Positions 52,697-60,447 of a stretch of DNA of 64,000 nt are shown here, one piece after another. Location: positions 245,660 to 309,659 of the forward strand of contig NZ_JACGXN010000006.1 of assembly GCF_014138285.1 (NCBI RefSeq), read 5' to 3'. Positions within the stretch are counted from its first letter, which is position 1. Each line of letters starts with the position of its first letter. Below the pieces are notes generated by a model. The model saw only the letters and a list, made by a program, of their open reading frames with translations. It had not been told where the DNA came from and made no database searches. The position numbers were made by a program, and so were the translations under genes. The stretch comes from Phyllobacterium myrsinacearum (GTDB taxonomy: Bacteria > Pseudomonadota > Alphaproteobacteria > Rhizobiales > Rhizobiaceae).

Positions 52697-52729
52697 TCGC
52701 CCGGATGTCTGATAATGACATCCGGGCGA
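52697..52729 (+). terminator. Terminator after the small peptide gene
   Basis: TCGCCCGGATGTC (52697-52709) and GACATCCGGGCGA (52717-52729) form a perfect 13-bp stem, 7 bases past the peptide stop. It is a GC-rich stem inside an AT-rich island, as expected for a functional terminator; a U tract is not present (AATTCT follows). Confidence 0.75.
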
Positions 52730-52740
52730 AATTCTGACTA

Positions 52741-52759
52741 AACTTATATAATATAAGTT
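52741..52759. repeat. AT-only perfect palindrome in the AT-rich island
   Basis: AACTTATAT-A-ATATAAGTT is a perfect inverted repeat just after the peptide terminator. It could be an operator or a second hairpin for a gene read leftward, but none is seen. 52441-52560 has only 25 G/C of 120 bases by my count, marking the island. Confidence 0.45.
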
Positions 52760-53157
52760 ATACTTTGTAATATTTCAGAAAATATCATGTTGTTTGTATT
52801 ATACATATAAAGTTATCGTGACTTTCTCTCTGTAGAATGGGATACTGGTGATCCGAGGAAGCGCCTCCCTTGTCTTTCCGTCAGAATGGAGCGCCAGGAA
52901 CCTGCCCCTCAGTGCCTTTGGATTGATGGCTGGCGGCTCTGAATATGAACGGAGAGAAAGCAGTCTTTAGACGAGCAGCGACTGATGGGCGGGATCGCTG
53001 CCGGTGCTGCAAACCGTTTTCTCTCCGAACAGTGCCCATCATGGATAGGCACTTCTACACCGCAAGAACGCGAATGGGACTGAAATCCACATCCCTGCGG
53101 AGTTGTAGTCATGACATGATCCCGGTGCACGCTGGCTACCGGGACCATGCCTCATTG
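52760..53157. other. Intergenic stretch, no gene supported
   Basis: The first 90 bases are AT-rich, then composition returns to normal. A 10-bp inverted repeat CGGAGAGAAA (52950-52959)/TTTCTCTCCG (53018-53027) encloses GATGGGC/GCCCATC, which could form a structured RNA, but no promoter or gene was identified. Confidence 0.35.
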
Positions 53158-53790
53158 CTAGAACCGGTAGTTGATGCCGGCTTTGAGTTCGTGGCTCCCA
53201 ATGTCGGTTTCACTGCGGCCAAGAGCCGATGTAGCCTTCACATTGGGCGTGTGGATGTAGTTGTACTCAATCTTGGCGGAGAGACCGCCGGCAAAAGCCT
53301 GTTCAACACCACCACCAACGAGGTAACCGGTTTTCCAGCCACTGGTGTCGCGCACCTTGTCACCGGCACCGAACTTGGTCAGGGCGACACCGGCCGTGCC
53401 AAAGACAAGTGTCTGATTGAATGTCAGGCCAGCCTTGGCCTTCGCTGCGGCACGCCATTTTTCCTCTATCTTGCCGCCCCGCACCTTGTGTTCGGCACCA
53501 CCGAGGTATGAGCCTTCAAGTTCGGCACCGAGTACGGCTGGCCCCATCTGGTAGTTGTAACCGCCCTGGATACCGCCGCTCCAGCCGTTTCTGTCGGCAA
53601 AGGGATTGGGCATCTTGGTGAAGGCCGTACCGCCGTGGGCACCGATATAGGCACCGCTCCACTGGAATGCCGGCGGATCGTTGTAGACAGGGGCCGGATC
53701 GTAAAGATCGGCGGCTATCGCCGTTCCGGTCATGCCGGCGGCCAGCACAAACACGCTGGCGAACAAGACAGTCTTTCTCTGAGAGGACAT
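53158..53790 (-). CDS. Outer-membrane protein, Omp25/Omp31-like beta-barrel
   Basis: A 210-residue protein with signal peptide (SQRKTVLFASVFVLAAGMTG, cleavage after AIA) and a mature domain starting with DLYDP and WSGAYIGAHGG, typical of Brucella/rhizobial Omp25/Omp31 proteins. Alternating strands such as GWSGGIQGGYNYQMGPAVLG follow, and the chain ends with a beta signal GINYRF. The start at 53790 has GGAG eight bases upstream. ATGs at 53796 and 53808 are less well spaced. Confidence 0.9.
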   Translation of the reverse strand: MSSQRKTVLFASVFVLAAGMTGTAIAADLYDPAPVYNDPPAFQWSGAYIGAHGGTAFTKMPNPFADRNGWSGGIQGGYNYQMGPAVLGAELEGSYLGGAEHKVRGGKIEEKWRAAAKAKAGLTFNQTLVFGTAGVALTKFGAGDKVRDTSGWKTGYLVGGGVEQAFAGGLSAKIEYNYIHTPNVKATSALGRSETDIGSHELKAGINYRF

Positions 53791-54196
53791 TCGCATTACT
53801 CCAAACATACAAGCGCATGATCCACCGAACTGTCCGGCGACATGTTGATGCGCGGTTTCAACTCATGAGAGCCTGATACACCTGGGTTGATCACGCTCTG
53901 ATACAGATGTCTTCCGGCACAATGATCGCCAGATCCATGAGATGGCCACCGAAACTCACGCAAAACCCCTGCAATCGACCACCCCACTTCCTGCAAAATC
54001 ATAGCGCCGGAAGACATGGTTTATTTTGCAATTGAAGATTGCATGCACATTGCACAAAACAGGATAAAGAGTAATTTTATTATATATTTCAATAATTTAT
54101 AGTATTTTTGTTTACGCTTTTTTAAGAAATGCGATCGAGCACGCTGCCGCTGGCGCCTTCAAGGATGCTGACGCCATAGGTATTCATGCAGCTGTG
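53791..54196. other. Intergenic region with a long-range inverted repeat, no gene
   Basis: ATGTCTTCCGGC (53907-53918) and GCCGGAAGACAT (54006-54017) are perfect reverse complements 87 bases apart. A word CTGATACA occurs twice near 53871 and 53898. Bases 54060-54120 are AT-rich. No coding frame with a ribosome binding site was found. A structured RNA is possible. Confidence 0.35.
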
Positions 54197-55159
54197 CTAT
54201 TCGCCCTGCGCCTGATAAATGTAGATCGTCGACTTGTCGTCTTCGGGCATGAAATAGGCCTTCAGGCCCTTCTCCGCGGGCTCTATCCAGAAGGGGTTCT
54301 GGGTCATTGGCAGGCCGGTGTCCGTCCAGAGCTGTACTGGAACCTGATAGACAGGCTGATTGGCGGAGAGACTGACGATTTCCAGCCCGCCCAGCGAAAA
54401 TTTGGGCCCGTCCTTCTTCATCTGATAGGCAGTCAAGCCACCGCACAGCATTTCGCTGTCGCCGAGATACTTGCAGTCCTGATAGTCGATGTAGTGCGAG
54501 GGATTGAGCTTGGCCAGCTTCGTCCGCGCCGTATCGGCATTGGTGACCATGCCCTTGTCATCGAGTTTGAACGTGTAGAAGCGGCGGGACCCCCAACTGA
54601 CGGCATTGAGCGTTTTGTTCCCGGTATCATGAATGACGCCGCCGAGATGATCCTTGTACCGGAAGACCTCCTGCGCCGTCATGGTTTTCGGGGCGACCTT
54701 GTAGATGATGGCGGCGCTGTTCGGGCGATATTCGGCGACCGGAACAAAGATCGATGTACCGTCAAAGTCGATGCCGCCGGGATGATAGATCGAGCCTTCG
54801 CCCAGCGCGAGGTCCTGAAGCAGGTTGCCTTTGTCGTCGACCTTGAACAGATGGCCTTTGCCTTCGCCGGCATCCCGGTCATAGCCGTCACGGGGCTGAT
54901 CATATTTGGTGGTGGGTTTGGTGATCTCAACGGAGCTTATGTAGAAGATGTCGCCGATCTTCACCATTCCCTGCGGATGAAACGTCGGGAAGTTCAAAGT
55001 GATCTGTTCCACCGGTTTCCAGACGGTGTTCCGGTCGAATGTTTTCAGCCGCTCGCTGATGGCGCGTCCGTCATGAACCGTTTCAGCATAGGCGGCTGGT
55101 CCAGCGATCGGTGCAAGCAGGGTAATTATTATGGCGAGTGTGTTCCGTATCGCAGACAT
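54197..55159 (-). CDS. Secreted beta-propeller-like protein of unknown function (DUF6454-like)
   Basis: A 320-residue exported protein: signal peptide residues 1-25 (AIIITLLAPIAGPAAYA). The mature chain has repeated blade-like strands: HPQGMVKIGDIFYISSVEI, GHLFKVDDKGNLLQDLALG, SIYHPGGIDFDGTSIFVPVAEYRP, LGGVIHDTGNKTLNAVSWGSRRFYTF, suggesting a propeller with conserved His. Function unknown; the fold is reminiscent of gluconolactonase/strictosidine-like proteins. Followed on the same strand side by no close partner; upstream neighbours encode a peroxidase-like protein and a lipoprotein. Confidence 0.78.
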   Translation of the reverse strand: MSAIRNTLAIIITLLAPIAGPAAYAETVHDGRAISERLKTFDRNTVWKPVEQITLNFPTFHPQGMVKIGDIFYISSVEITKPTTKYDQPRDGYDRDAGEGKGHLFKVDDKGNLLQDLALGEGSIYHPGGIDFDGTSIFVPVAEYRPNSAAIIYKVAPKTMTAQEVFRYKDHLGGVIHDTGNKTLNAVSWGSRRFYTFKLDDKGMVTNADTARTKLAKLNPSHYIDYQDCKYLGDSEMLCGGLTAYQMKKDGPKFSLGGLEIVSLSANQPVYQVPVQLWTDTGLPMTQNPFWIEPAEKGLKAYFMPEDDKSTIYIYQAQGE

Positions 55160-55226
55160 CGGGTCATCCTCCTGTATCGTGCCTTAGGCGTAACGTGGTG
55201 AGATGACAGGCGCGTGAAGCGCCGGC

Positions 55227-55799
55227 CTATCCTCGACCCAGCACGTAAAACTCATCGTTGGGACGCATGTCTGTCGTATTGGCAAGCCGGTTTGACATGG
55301 CGAAAAAAGCAGAGATCGCCGCAATGTCCCACGTGTCGTTCTCGGAGAACCCGTGCGCCTTCAATTGCTCGAAATCCGAGTCTTCGACTTTATAGGCCTC
55401 GGTAGAGACCTTCATGGCAAAGTCGAGCATGGCCTTCTGCCTCGGCGAGATATCCGCCTTGCGGTAATTCGTGGCGATCTGATCGGCAATCAGCGGGTTC
55501 TTGGCGCGAATGCGCAGGATCGCACCGTGGGCGATGACGCAGTATTGGCATTGGTTGGCGCTGCTCGTCGCCACGACGATCATTTCCCTCTCAGCCTTGG
55601 TCAGCCCGCCCGGCTTGTCCATGAGCGCGTCGTGATAGGCAAAAAAGGCGCGAAATTCATCCGGCCGATGCGCAAGCACCAGAAAAACATTCGGGATGAA
55701 GCCTGACTTTTCCTGTACCGCCAGTATCCTCTCGGCAATATCTCCGGGCAACTCCGTGACAGCGGGCGTCGGAAAACGGCTGATTGGCGGATTGGGCAT
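55227..55799 (-). CDS. AhpD/carboxymuconolactone decarboxylase-like peroxidase-related protein
   Basis: A 190-residue protein with the AhpD-fold redox motif NQCQYCVIAHGAILR (CxxC plus His, about residues 88-97) and FIPNVFLVLAHRPDEFRAFFAYHDALM before it. It matches the 'peroxidase-related enzyme' branch, which is longer than AhpD and ends with a DMRPNDEFY tail. Likely reduces peroxides with thiol donors. GGAGG precedes the ATG at 55799. Confidence 0.88.
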   Translation of the reverse strand: MPNPPISRFPTPAVTELPGDIAERILAVQEKSGFIPNVFLVLAHRPDEFRAFFAYHDALMDKPGGLTKAEREMIVVATSSANQCQYCVIAHGAILRIRAKNPLIADQIATNYRKADISPRQKAMLDFAMKVSTEAYKVEDSDFEQLKAHGFSENDTWDIAAISAFFAMSNRLANTTDMRPNDEFYVLGRG

Positions 55800-55825
55800 T
55801 TCTGGCGACCTCCGGGGTCCAGAGC

Positions 55826-56011
55826 CTAGTGAGTCTTCTCCACCACGCAGACCGGGCCCCTGTCCGGACGGCGCGCATCCGAGTCGACGCACGTCGCGTC
55901 GTAACGGAACGTGTCATAGTAGACACCGCCTGCACATCCTGTCAGCAGGGGAATTGTTACAACCAGGGGTAAAAATGCCGGTTTGAAATATTTCAAGGCG
56001 GGATGGTTCAT
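55826..56011 (-). CDS. Small lipoprotein (61 residues)
   Basis: Short protein with an N-terminal charged stretch, hydrophobic core (AFLPLVVTIPLL) and lipobox LTGC at residues 23-26, followed by GGVYYDTFRYDATCVDSDARRP. It would be lipidated and anchored in the inner or outer membrane. Two further cysteines may form a disulfide. It lies 26 bases upstream of the peroxidase-like gene on the same strand, so a two-gene operon is likely. No strong ribosome binding site, hence moderate confidence. Confidence 0.6.
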   Translation of the reverse strand: MNHPALKYFKPAFLPLVVTIPLLTGCAGGVYYDTFRYDATCVDSDARRPDRGPVCVVEKTH

Positions 56012-56167
56012 TTCCGTCTCATCGCTCCTATATATACCCTGTCATATGTGACACAGTGGCGTAACAATCCACTGATATTCTTTAGGAATTGGTCGAGTTA
56101 ACATTCCGCGAATTACAGTAGTCTACTGAAATCTGGTGCCTAAATAAGGCACGTTCGGACGGAGCTT

Positions 56168-56192
56168 TGCGATCACGTTTTGTGTGATCGCA
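56168..56192 (+). promoter_or_regulatory. Hairpin TGCGATCAC-N7-GTGATCGCA upstream of the mini XRE gene
   Basis: Perfect 9-bp inverted repeat with a 7-base loop (GTTTTGT) about 85 bases upstream of the ATG at 56277. It may be an operator (GCGATCAC half sites) or a leader RNA stem. The gap 56012-56276 contains no gene. Confidence 0.5.
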
Positions 56193-56276
56193 GATAAAAG
56201 GCTTGATCCAACCGGATGGACGTATAAGTTCTGCCTTCCGATTTGTTAACCAACCATTCACGTTAGGAGCAAAGCG

Positions 56277-56543
56277 ATGAGCACAACCGTCGGCGACTAT
56301 TCATTGCCAGAAGCCATTTCCACGGCGATAGCCAATGGTACAAACATTGTTAGGGCGTTCCGCGAACAATTCGGATATTCCGTAGAGGATTTGGCCGTTG
56401 CGTGCGGTCTCACGAGCCTCGAAATTGATACAATTGAAAGCGGTCAGAATTCCGACCCGACTAAATTGGAACGTATTGCCCATGCCCTCGGGCTACCGGC
56501 AAATGCCATGACGCCTGAGGTTTCAAAGCGTCTAAGTGCATAA
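56277..56543 (+). CDS. Small XRE-type helix-turn-helix protein (88 residues)
   Basis: The HTH spans residues about 25-75: VRAFREQFGYSVEDLAVACGLTSLEIDTIESGQNSDPTKLERIAHALGLP. The preceding 24 residues (LPEAISTAIANGTNIV) form an extra helix. TTAGGAGC precedes the ATG and a strong terminator follows, so this is a self-contained monocistronic gene. No second domain, so it may be a small repressor or antitoxin-like protein; no toxin gene is adjacent. Confidence 0.82.
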   Translation: MSTTVGDYSLPEAISTAIANGTNIVRAFREQFGYSVEDLAVACGLTSLEIDTIESGQNSDPTKLERIAHALGLPANAMTPEVSKRLSA

Positions 56544-56574
56544 AATAACTTGATTTATTGAAATCAACAAATCG

Positions 56575-56615
56575 AAAAGACTGCCAGGGCCATATCCCAA
56601 CTCTGGCAGTCTTTT
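56575..56615. terminator. Bidirectional terminator between mini XRE gene and hydrolase
   Basis: AAAAGACTGCCAG (56575-56587) and CTGGCAGTCTTTT (56603-56615) form a 13-bp stem with A and T flanks on both sides, which works in both directions; it lies 32 bases after the XRE stop and 19 bases before the hydrolase stop. Confidence 0.85.
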
Positions 56616-56633
56616 GATTCGGCGTTCCCGTTT

Positions 56634-57458
56634 CTACAGGCAGAGCAGCGTGCGTGTCAGGGGGTGATCCCCATCGGCAAGGCCGTCGATCACATCGAAA
56701 TGATGCTTTCCCGCCTCTTCCACAACATCTGCATGGCACTGGAATCCTGACCAGATATTGGCCAGCAGGGCGCTTTGGCGCACGAATTCTGGTCGTTCTG
56801 CGCCGCCGACCCAGGCCGTTACATCAACACCTTCCTGGGGCTCGAGCAGGGCAGGGCTCTCCAGCCGCGCCTCGACAGGATCGAGATGAAACGTTTCATT
56901 CATCCGTGTTTTCATGAGGGGACGCAGATCACCAATCGCCGATATGGGCACCGTTTTGTGGATGCGATGGCGAATTGGCTGACCGAGCGGTGAGGTGGAT
57001 GACACCATGCGTGCCACAAGATGTCCGCCTGCCGAATGTCCCGTCAGATGGACCGGTCCGGGGATTTCTCCGGCGGCATGCGTGATTGCTATTCCAATCT
57101 GAACGGTGATGTCACTGATGCGGGCTTGCGGACAGAGTACATAGGAAGGAATGGCAACGGCAAACCCATGCGCAAGCGAGCCCTTTGCCAGATGAGACCA
57201 CGTTGATTTGTCGAAACTCATCCAGAACCCGCCATGCACGAAGACAACCAGCCCCTTTACCTCGCCGCGCGGCATAAAAAGATCGAGGACATTGCGTTCG
57301 TGCGCGCCATAGCTGATGTCGGCTTTCAGCCGACCGACGGCAGTCATTTCCTCGCGAAAATCGGAGGCGAGACTTTTCCATCTTGGCGGGAAATCGTTCC
57401 CGCCCGGAATGTAGGCACCATTGGAATAGGCTGCGTCCCAATCGAATTTCGCGCTCAT
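56634..57458 (-). CDS. Alpha/beta hydrolase, kynurenine formamidase-like
   Basis: A 274-residue hydrolase: FVHGGFWMSFDKS (oxyanion HGG region, about residue 75) and nucleophile elbow GHSAGGHLVARM (Ser around residue 140), with a C-terminal Asp/His region (KHHFDVIDGL). The N-terminal AYSNGAYIPGGNDFPPRW and HGGFW resemble the alpha/beta-type N-formylkynurenine formamidases. It is the last gene of the minus-strand importer operon, next to a kynureninase and tryptophan dioxygenase operon. It may therefore supply the formamidase step between them. Start 57458 has GGGGG upstream. Confidence 0.78.
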   Translation of the reverse strand: MSAKFDWDAAYSNGAYIPGGNDFPPRWKSLASDFREEMTAVGRLKADISYGAHERNVLDLFMPRGEVKGLVVFVHGGFWMSFDKSTWSHLAKGSLAHGFAVAIPSYVLCPQARISDITVQIGIAITHAAGEIPGPVHLTGHSAGGHLVARMVSSTSPLGQPIRHRIHKTVPISAIGDLRPLMKTRMNETFHLDPVEARLESPALLEPQEGVDVTAWVGGAERPEFVRQSALLANIWSGFQCHADVVEEAGKHHFDVIDGLADGDHPLTRTLLCL

Positions 57459-57542
57459 GACGGTTCCCCCCCATCGATGTCGTTGGCCAAGACTATCAGA
57501 GGCCAAGTCCGGAGCAAAATGCCGGGCTCAGCAGGCGGATGC

Positions 57543-58457
57543 CTATTCCCGAACCTTCTCGCGAATTTGCGTGCCGGAACCGGATTTGCGCAGGTTTGGC
57601 AAAGCCAGCATGAGCAGAACAAACGCGCCGGTGGCAAATTTGAGGTCAGCAGGAGCCAATCCAAGCGTCAGACAGAAGGAGATCAACTGATAATAGACGA
57701 TGGACCCGACCACGGGTGCCATGACCTGACGGAAAATCGTTTGCCGTCCGGTGATCGCTTCACCGATGATCAGCGCGGCAAGTCCGTTGATCAGGATACC
57801 AAAGCCCATATTGACGTCAACGAAGCCCTGCGTCTGCACCATGATGCTGCCGCCGGTGGCCGAGAGCGCACTGGCAACGCCGACACCCATGATGGTCGCG
57901 ATGCTCACATTGATGCCCTGTGCCTCAGCCATGTCAGGGCTTGCGCCGACAGCGCGCATGGATGTGCCTTTCTCGGACATGAAGAAATACAGCATTGCGC
58001 CCACGACCAGAGCGATGAGCGCCCCGACGATGATGATCTTGACCCATGAAACATTGGCCGATGGTCCTGCCAGAATAGTGAAGATCGTATCATAGGTGAA
58101 AAGCGGAATATTGGTCCGGCCCATGATGCGTAGATTGATGCTGTAGAGCATCGTCATGACAAGAATGCCGGCCAGCAGCGTATTGATCTTGAAGCGCAGG
58201 TGGATGAAGGCGGTCGTGCAGCCCGCCAGAAAGCCGCAGAGCAGCGCAACACCGCATGCCAGAAACGGATTGACGCCCATTGTAATCAGCGTGCCGCAAA
58301 CGCAGCCGCCGAGCGGGAAGGCGCCTTCCGATGTCAGATCGGGGAAATTCAGGATGCGGAACGGCAGCATGACGCCGAGCACCACGAAGGCGACGATGAG
58401 ACTTTGCGCGATGGTAACGGGAATGAGACCGTAGAAACTGGTAAGAATGTCCAGCAT
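57543..58457 (-). CDS. ABC transporter permease, COG4120-type (TrpY-like)
   Basis: A 304-residue permease with about eight hydrophobic segments and the BPD_transp_2-like block LNFPDLTSEGAFPLGG near residue 40; also GHxxxGAMLYFF and ASPDMAEAQGINVS. This permease, with a COG1101-type ATPase and COG2984-type binding protein, makes the group named TrpXYZ in Gram-positive bacteria. The tryptophan or kynurenine link here is by context. Six bases separate it from the ATPase gene. Confidence 0.86.
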   Translation of the reverse strand: MLDILTSFYGLIPVTIAQSLIVAFVVLGVMLPFRILNFPDLTSEGAFPLGGCVCGTLITMGVNPFLACGVALLCGFLAGCTTAFIHLRFKINTLLAGILVMTMLYSINLRIMGRTNIPLFTYDTIFTILAGPSANVSWVKIIIVGALIALVVGAMLYFFMSEKGTSMRAVGASPDMAEAQGINVSIATIMGVGVASALSATGGSIMVQTQGFVDVNMGFGILINGLAALIIGEAITGRQTIFRQVMAPVVGSIVYYQLISFCLTLGLAPADLKFATGAFVLLMLALPNLRKSGSGTQIREKVRE

Positions 58458-58462
58458 ATCGC

Positions 58463-59257
58463 TTAACTCCCCTGCAACGCGATGGCGTCGGATTTCGTGT
58501 GAAACCGGTCGATGAGGTCAGGCACGGTGATGCCATTCTTCTCTTCCTGTCCGATTTCCAGCAGCACCTTGCCTGCGTCCATCATGACGATCTTGTTTCC
58601 GTACTTGATCGCATGTTCCATATTGTGCGTAACCATCAGTGTGGTCAGCTTCAGCTCCTCCACTGCGCGTACGGTCGTATCCATCACCAGTTTGGCCGTG
58701 CGCGGATCAAGCGCCGCCGTATGCTCGTCAAGGAGCAGCAGCTTCGGGCGGGTCGAAACCGCCATCACCAATGACAAGGACTGACGCTGTCCGCCGGATA
58801 GCAGACCAACCGGCATATCCAGCCGGTTTTCCAGGCCTAGATTGAGCTCGGAAAGCTGTTCGCGATACCTGGCCTTGCGGGCGGTGGTCAAACCATAGGA
58901 AAAGCCGCGCGGCTTGCCGCGCAGTTCGGCCAGAAGCATGTTTTCACCGATGGTCATGGTTGGCGCAGTGCCGATCATCGGGTCCTGAAACACACGGGCA
59001 ATGAACTGGGCGCGCCGGTGGGCATTCAGTTTGGTGACGTCCTGTCCGTCGATCTTGATACGCCCGGAATCGAGCGGCAGTTTGCCCGAGACGGCATTGA
59101 GGAAACTGGACTTGCCTGCGCCGTTGCTGCCGATGACAATGCAGAAGTCACCCGGCCTGAGCGCGATGTTCAATCCATCAAGCGCCCGCCGTTCGTCCAG
59201 CGTGCCGCGATAAAAAATCTTTGTGCCGCCCGTTACGGCAAGCATGTCGGTAGTCAT
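58463..59257 (-). CDS. ABC transporter ATP-binding protein, COG1101-type (TrpZ-like)
   Basis: A 264-residue ATPase: Walker A GSNGAGKSS, Q-loop VFQDPMIGTAPTMTIGENMLLAE, signature LSGGQRQSLSLVMAV, Walker B LLLLDEHTAALD (His replacing the usual Pro), H-loop VTHNMEHAIKYGNKI. The DEHTAALD variant is typical of this group. GAGGGG precedes the ATG at 59257. Confidence 0.9.
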   Translation of the reverse strand: MTTDMLAVTGGTKIFYRGTLDERRALDGLNIALRPGDFCIVIGSNGAGKSSFLNAVSGKLPLDSGRIKIDGQDVTKLNAHRRAQFIARVFQDPMIGTAPTMTIGENMLLAELRGKPRGFSYGLTTARKARYREQLSELNLGLENRLDMPVGLLSGGQRQSLSLVMAVSTRPKLLLLDEHTAALDPRTAKLVMDTTVRAVEELKLTTLMVTHNMEHAIKYGNKIVMMDAGKVLLEIGQEEKNGITVPDLIDRFHTKSDAIALQGS

Positions 59258-59355
59258 GTTTGAGCCCCTCAAACCAGAGCAAAACGCCCTATGTCAAAAG
59301 TTCCTGCGCCTGTGATGGCGCAGGAACTATATGTTTGCAGACGATAGGAGAAGGC

Positions 59356-60330
59356 TTATTTGACGAAACAGCCGCAATCTTTGAATGTATCCGGTGCTTT
59401 ATGCCCGGTTTTTTCCAAAACCTTCTCGTTGATCAGCGCCGTGTGATCCGCATAGGACGGCTTGATAGGCGCGAGGCTGGCAGGAGACTTTCCGGCAATG
59501 ATTTCGGCTGCAAGCTTCGCAGCGTTCTGACCTACTTTGGTGTAGGACACCTCAAATGCGGCCGCGACCAGACCATCGCGCACGGCTTGGGCCGATGCAT
59601 TGACGATGGGGATATTGATGCTGAGGGCTGCGGCAGCAACAGCCGGAACCGCAGGCTGCACGAGATTGGATGCTGGAACGTAAATAACATCGGCCTTGCC
59701 GGCGAGCGAGCTCACACGGATCGGAATATCGTTGGTGTTGTCGAGACCGACTTCAACAACCGTGAGGCCCTGAGCCGCCGCGGCTTCCTTGACCAGCTTC
59801 AGCACGGCAACGTCATTGTCTTCGCCCGGATTGTAGAGATAGGCGAGGCGCTTGGCATCGGGCAGCAGCTTCTTGATGAATTTGACGACCGAATCGACAT
59901 CCTGCAGGTCCGAAGCGCCTGTCATGTTCTTGTCGCCGGCTTCCCAGGAGGGAGTAAGTTTGGCAACGACCGGATCGGTTACGGCGGCGAAAACAACCGG
60001 GGTGCCGGTATTGCCAACAATCTGGCGTGCACCCTGCGCGACGGGCGTCGTAACGGCGAGAATCAGTTTCGGATTGGCCGAGGCCAGCTTGGTGACCATC
60101 TGCGGGATAAGGGTTGCATCGAAATTGACCTGCAGTTCATCGAAAACTGCATCGGCGATGCCGAGCTTGACCAGTTCGGCCTTGAAGGCGGTGACGGTTT
60201 CGTCCAGCTGCGGATGCTTGCCGAACTGCGCAATGCCGATCTTTGTCTCCGCATAGGCTGCGCTAAGCCCAAGCCCCATTCCCAGTGCTGCAGCAAGCGC
60301 TGTCCGCACGACGTATTTTGCACCGATCAT
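59356..60330 (-). CDS. ABC transporter substrate-binding protein, COG2984-type (TrpX-like)
   Basis: A 324-residue periplasmic binding protein of the uncharacterised LacI-fold COG2984 family: signal peptide residues 1-27 (cleavage after AYA), then KIGIAQFGKHPQLDETVTAFKAEL, VTTPVAQGARQIVGNTGTPVVFAAVTDP, KRLAYLYNPGEDNDVAVLKLVKEAA. First gene of the importer operon. Ligand unknown; the adjacent kynurenine-pathway genes point to tryptophan, kynurenine or anthranilate. Two C-terminal cysteines (CGC) are notable. Confidence 0.88.
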   Translation of the reverse strand: MIGAKYVVRTALAAALGMGLGLSAAYAETKIGIAQFGKHPQLDETVTAFKAELVKLGIADAVFDELQVNFDATLIPQMVTKLASANPKLILAVTTPVAQGARQIVGNTGTPVVFAAVTDPVVAKLTPSWEAGDKNMTGASDLQDVDSVVKFIKKLLPDAKRLAYLYNPGEDNDVAVLKLVKEAAAAQGLTVVEVGLDNTNDIPIRVSSLAGKADVIYVPASNLVQPAVPAVAAAALSINIPIVNASAQAVRDGLVAAAFEVSYTKVGQNAAKLAAEIIAGKSPASLAPIKPSYADHTALINEKVLEKTGHKAPDTFKDCGCFVK

Positions 60331-60390
60331 TGATTGTTCTCCACTTTTTGTTGGCTTTTTATTGGCCTCGCCTCCTCAGGCTTGAAAATA

Positions 60391-60419
60391 ATATAACAAA
60401 CGTGAAATGATATACAAAT
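60391..60419. promoter_or_regulatory. Direct-repeat site in the divergent transporter/GntR promoter
   Basis: ATATAACAAA (60391-60400) and ATATACAAAT (60410-60419) repeat in the same orientation, two helix turns apart, in the 117-base region between the binding-protein gene (minus) and the GntR gene (plus). This fits regulator sites but could also be promoter AT-richness. Confidence 0.35.
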
Positions 60420-60447
60420 AGAAAATGGCGAAGGCCGAGGGAACGCA

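Noticed and set aside
52950..53027. 10-bp inverted repeat CGGAGAGAAA/TTTCTCTCCG with inner GATGGGC/GCCCATC
   Set aside because: Could fold, but arms are short and far apart and no gene or promoter depends on it visibly; not strong enough for a finding.
52945..53511. Plus-strand 188-codon frame before and opposite the Omp25-like gene
   Set aside because: Its second half is antisense to the outer-membrane protein gene and its first half has no start signal or motif.
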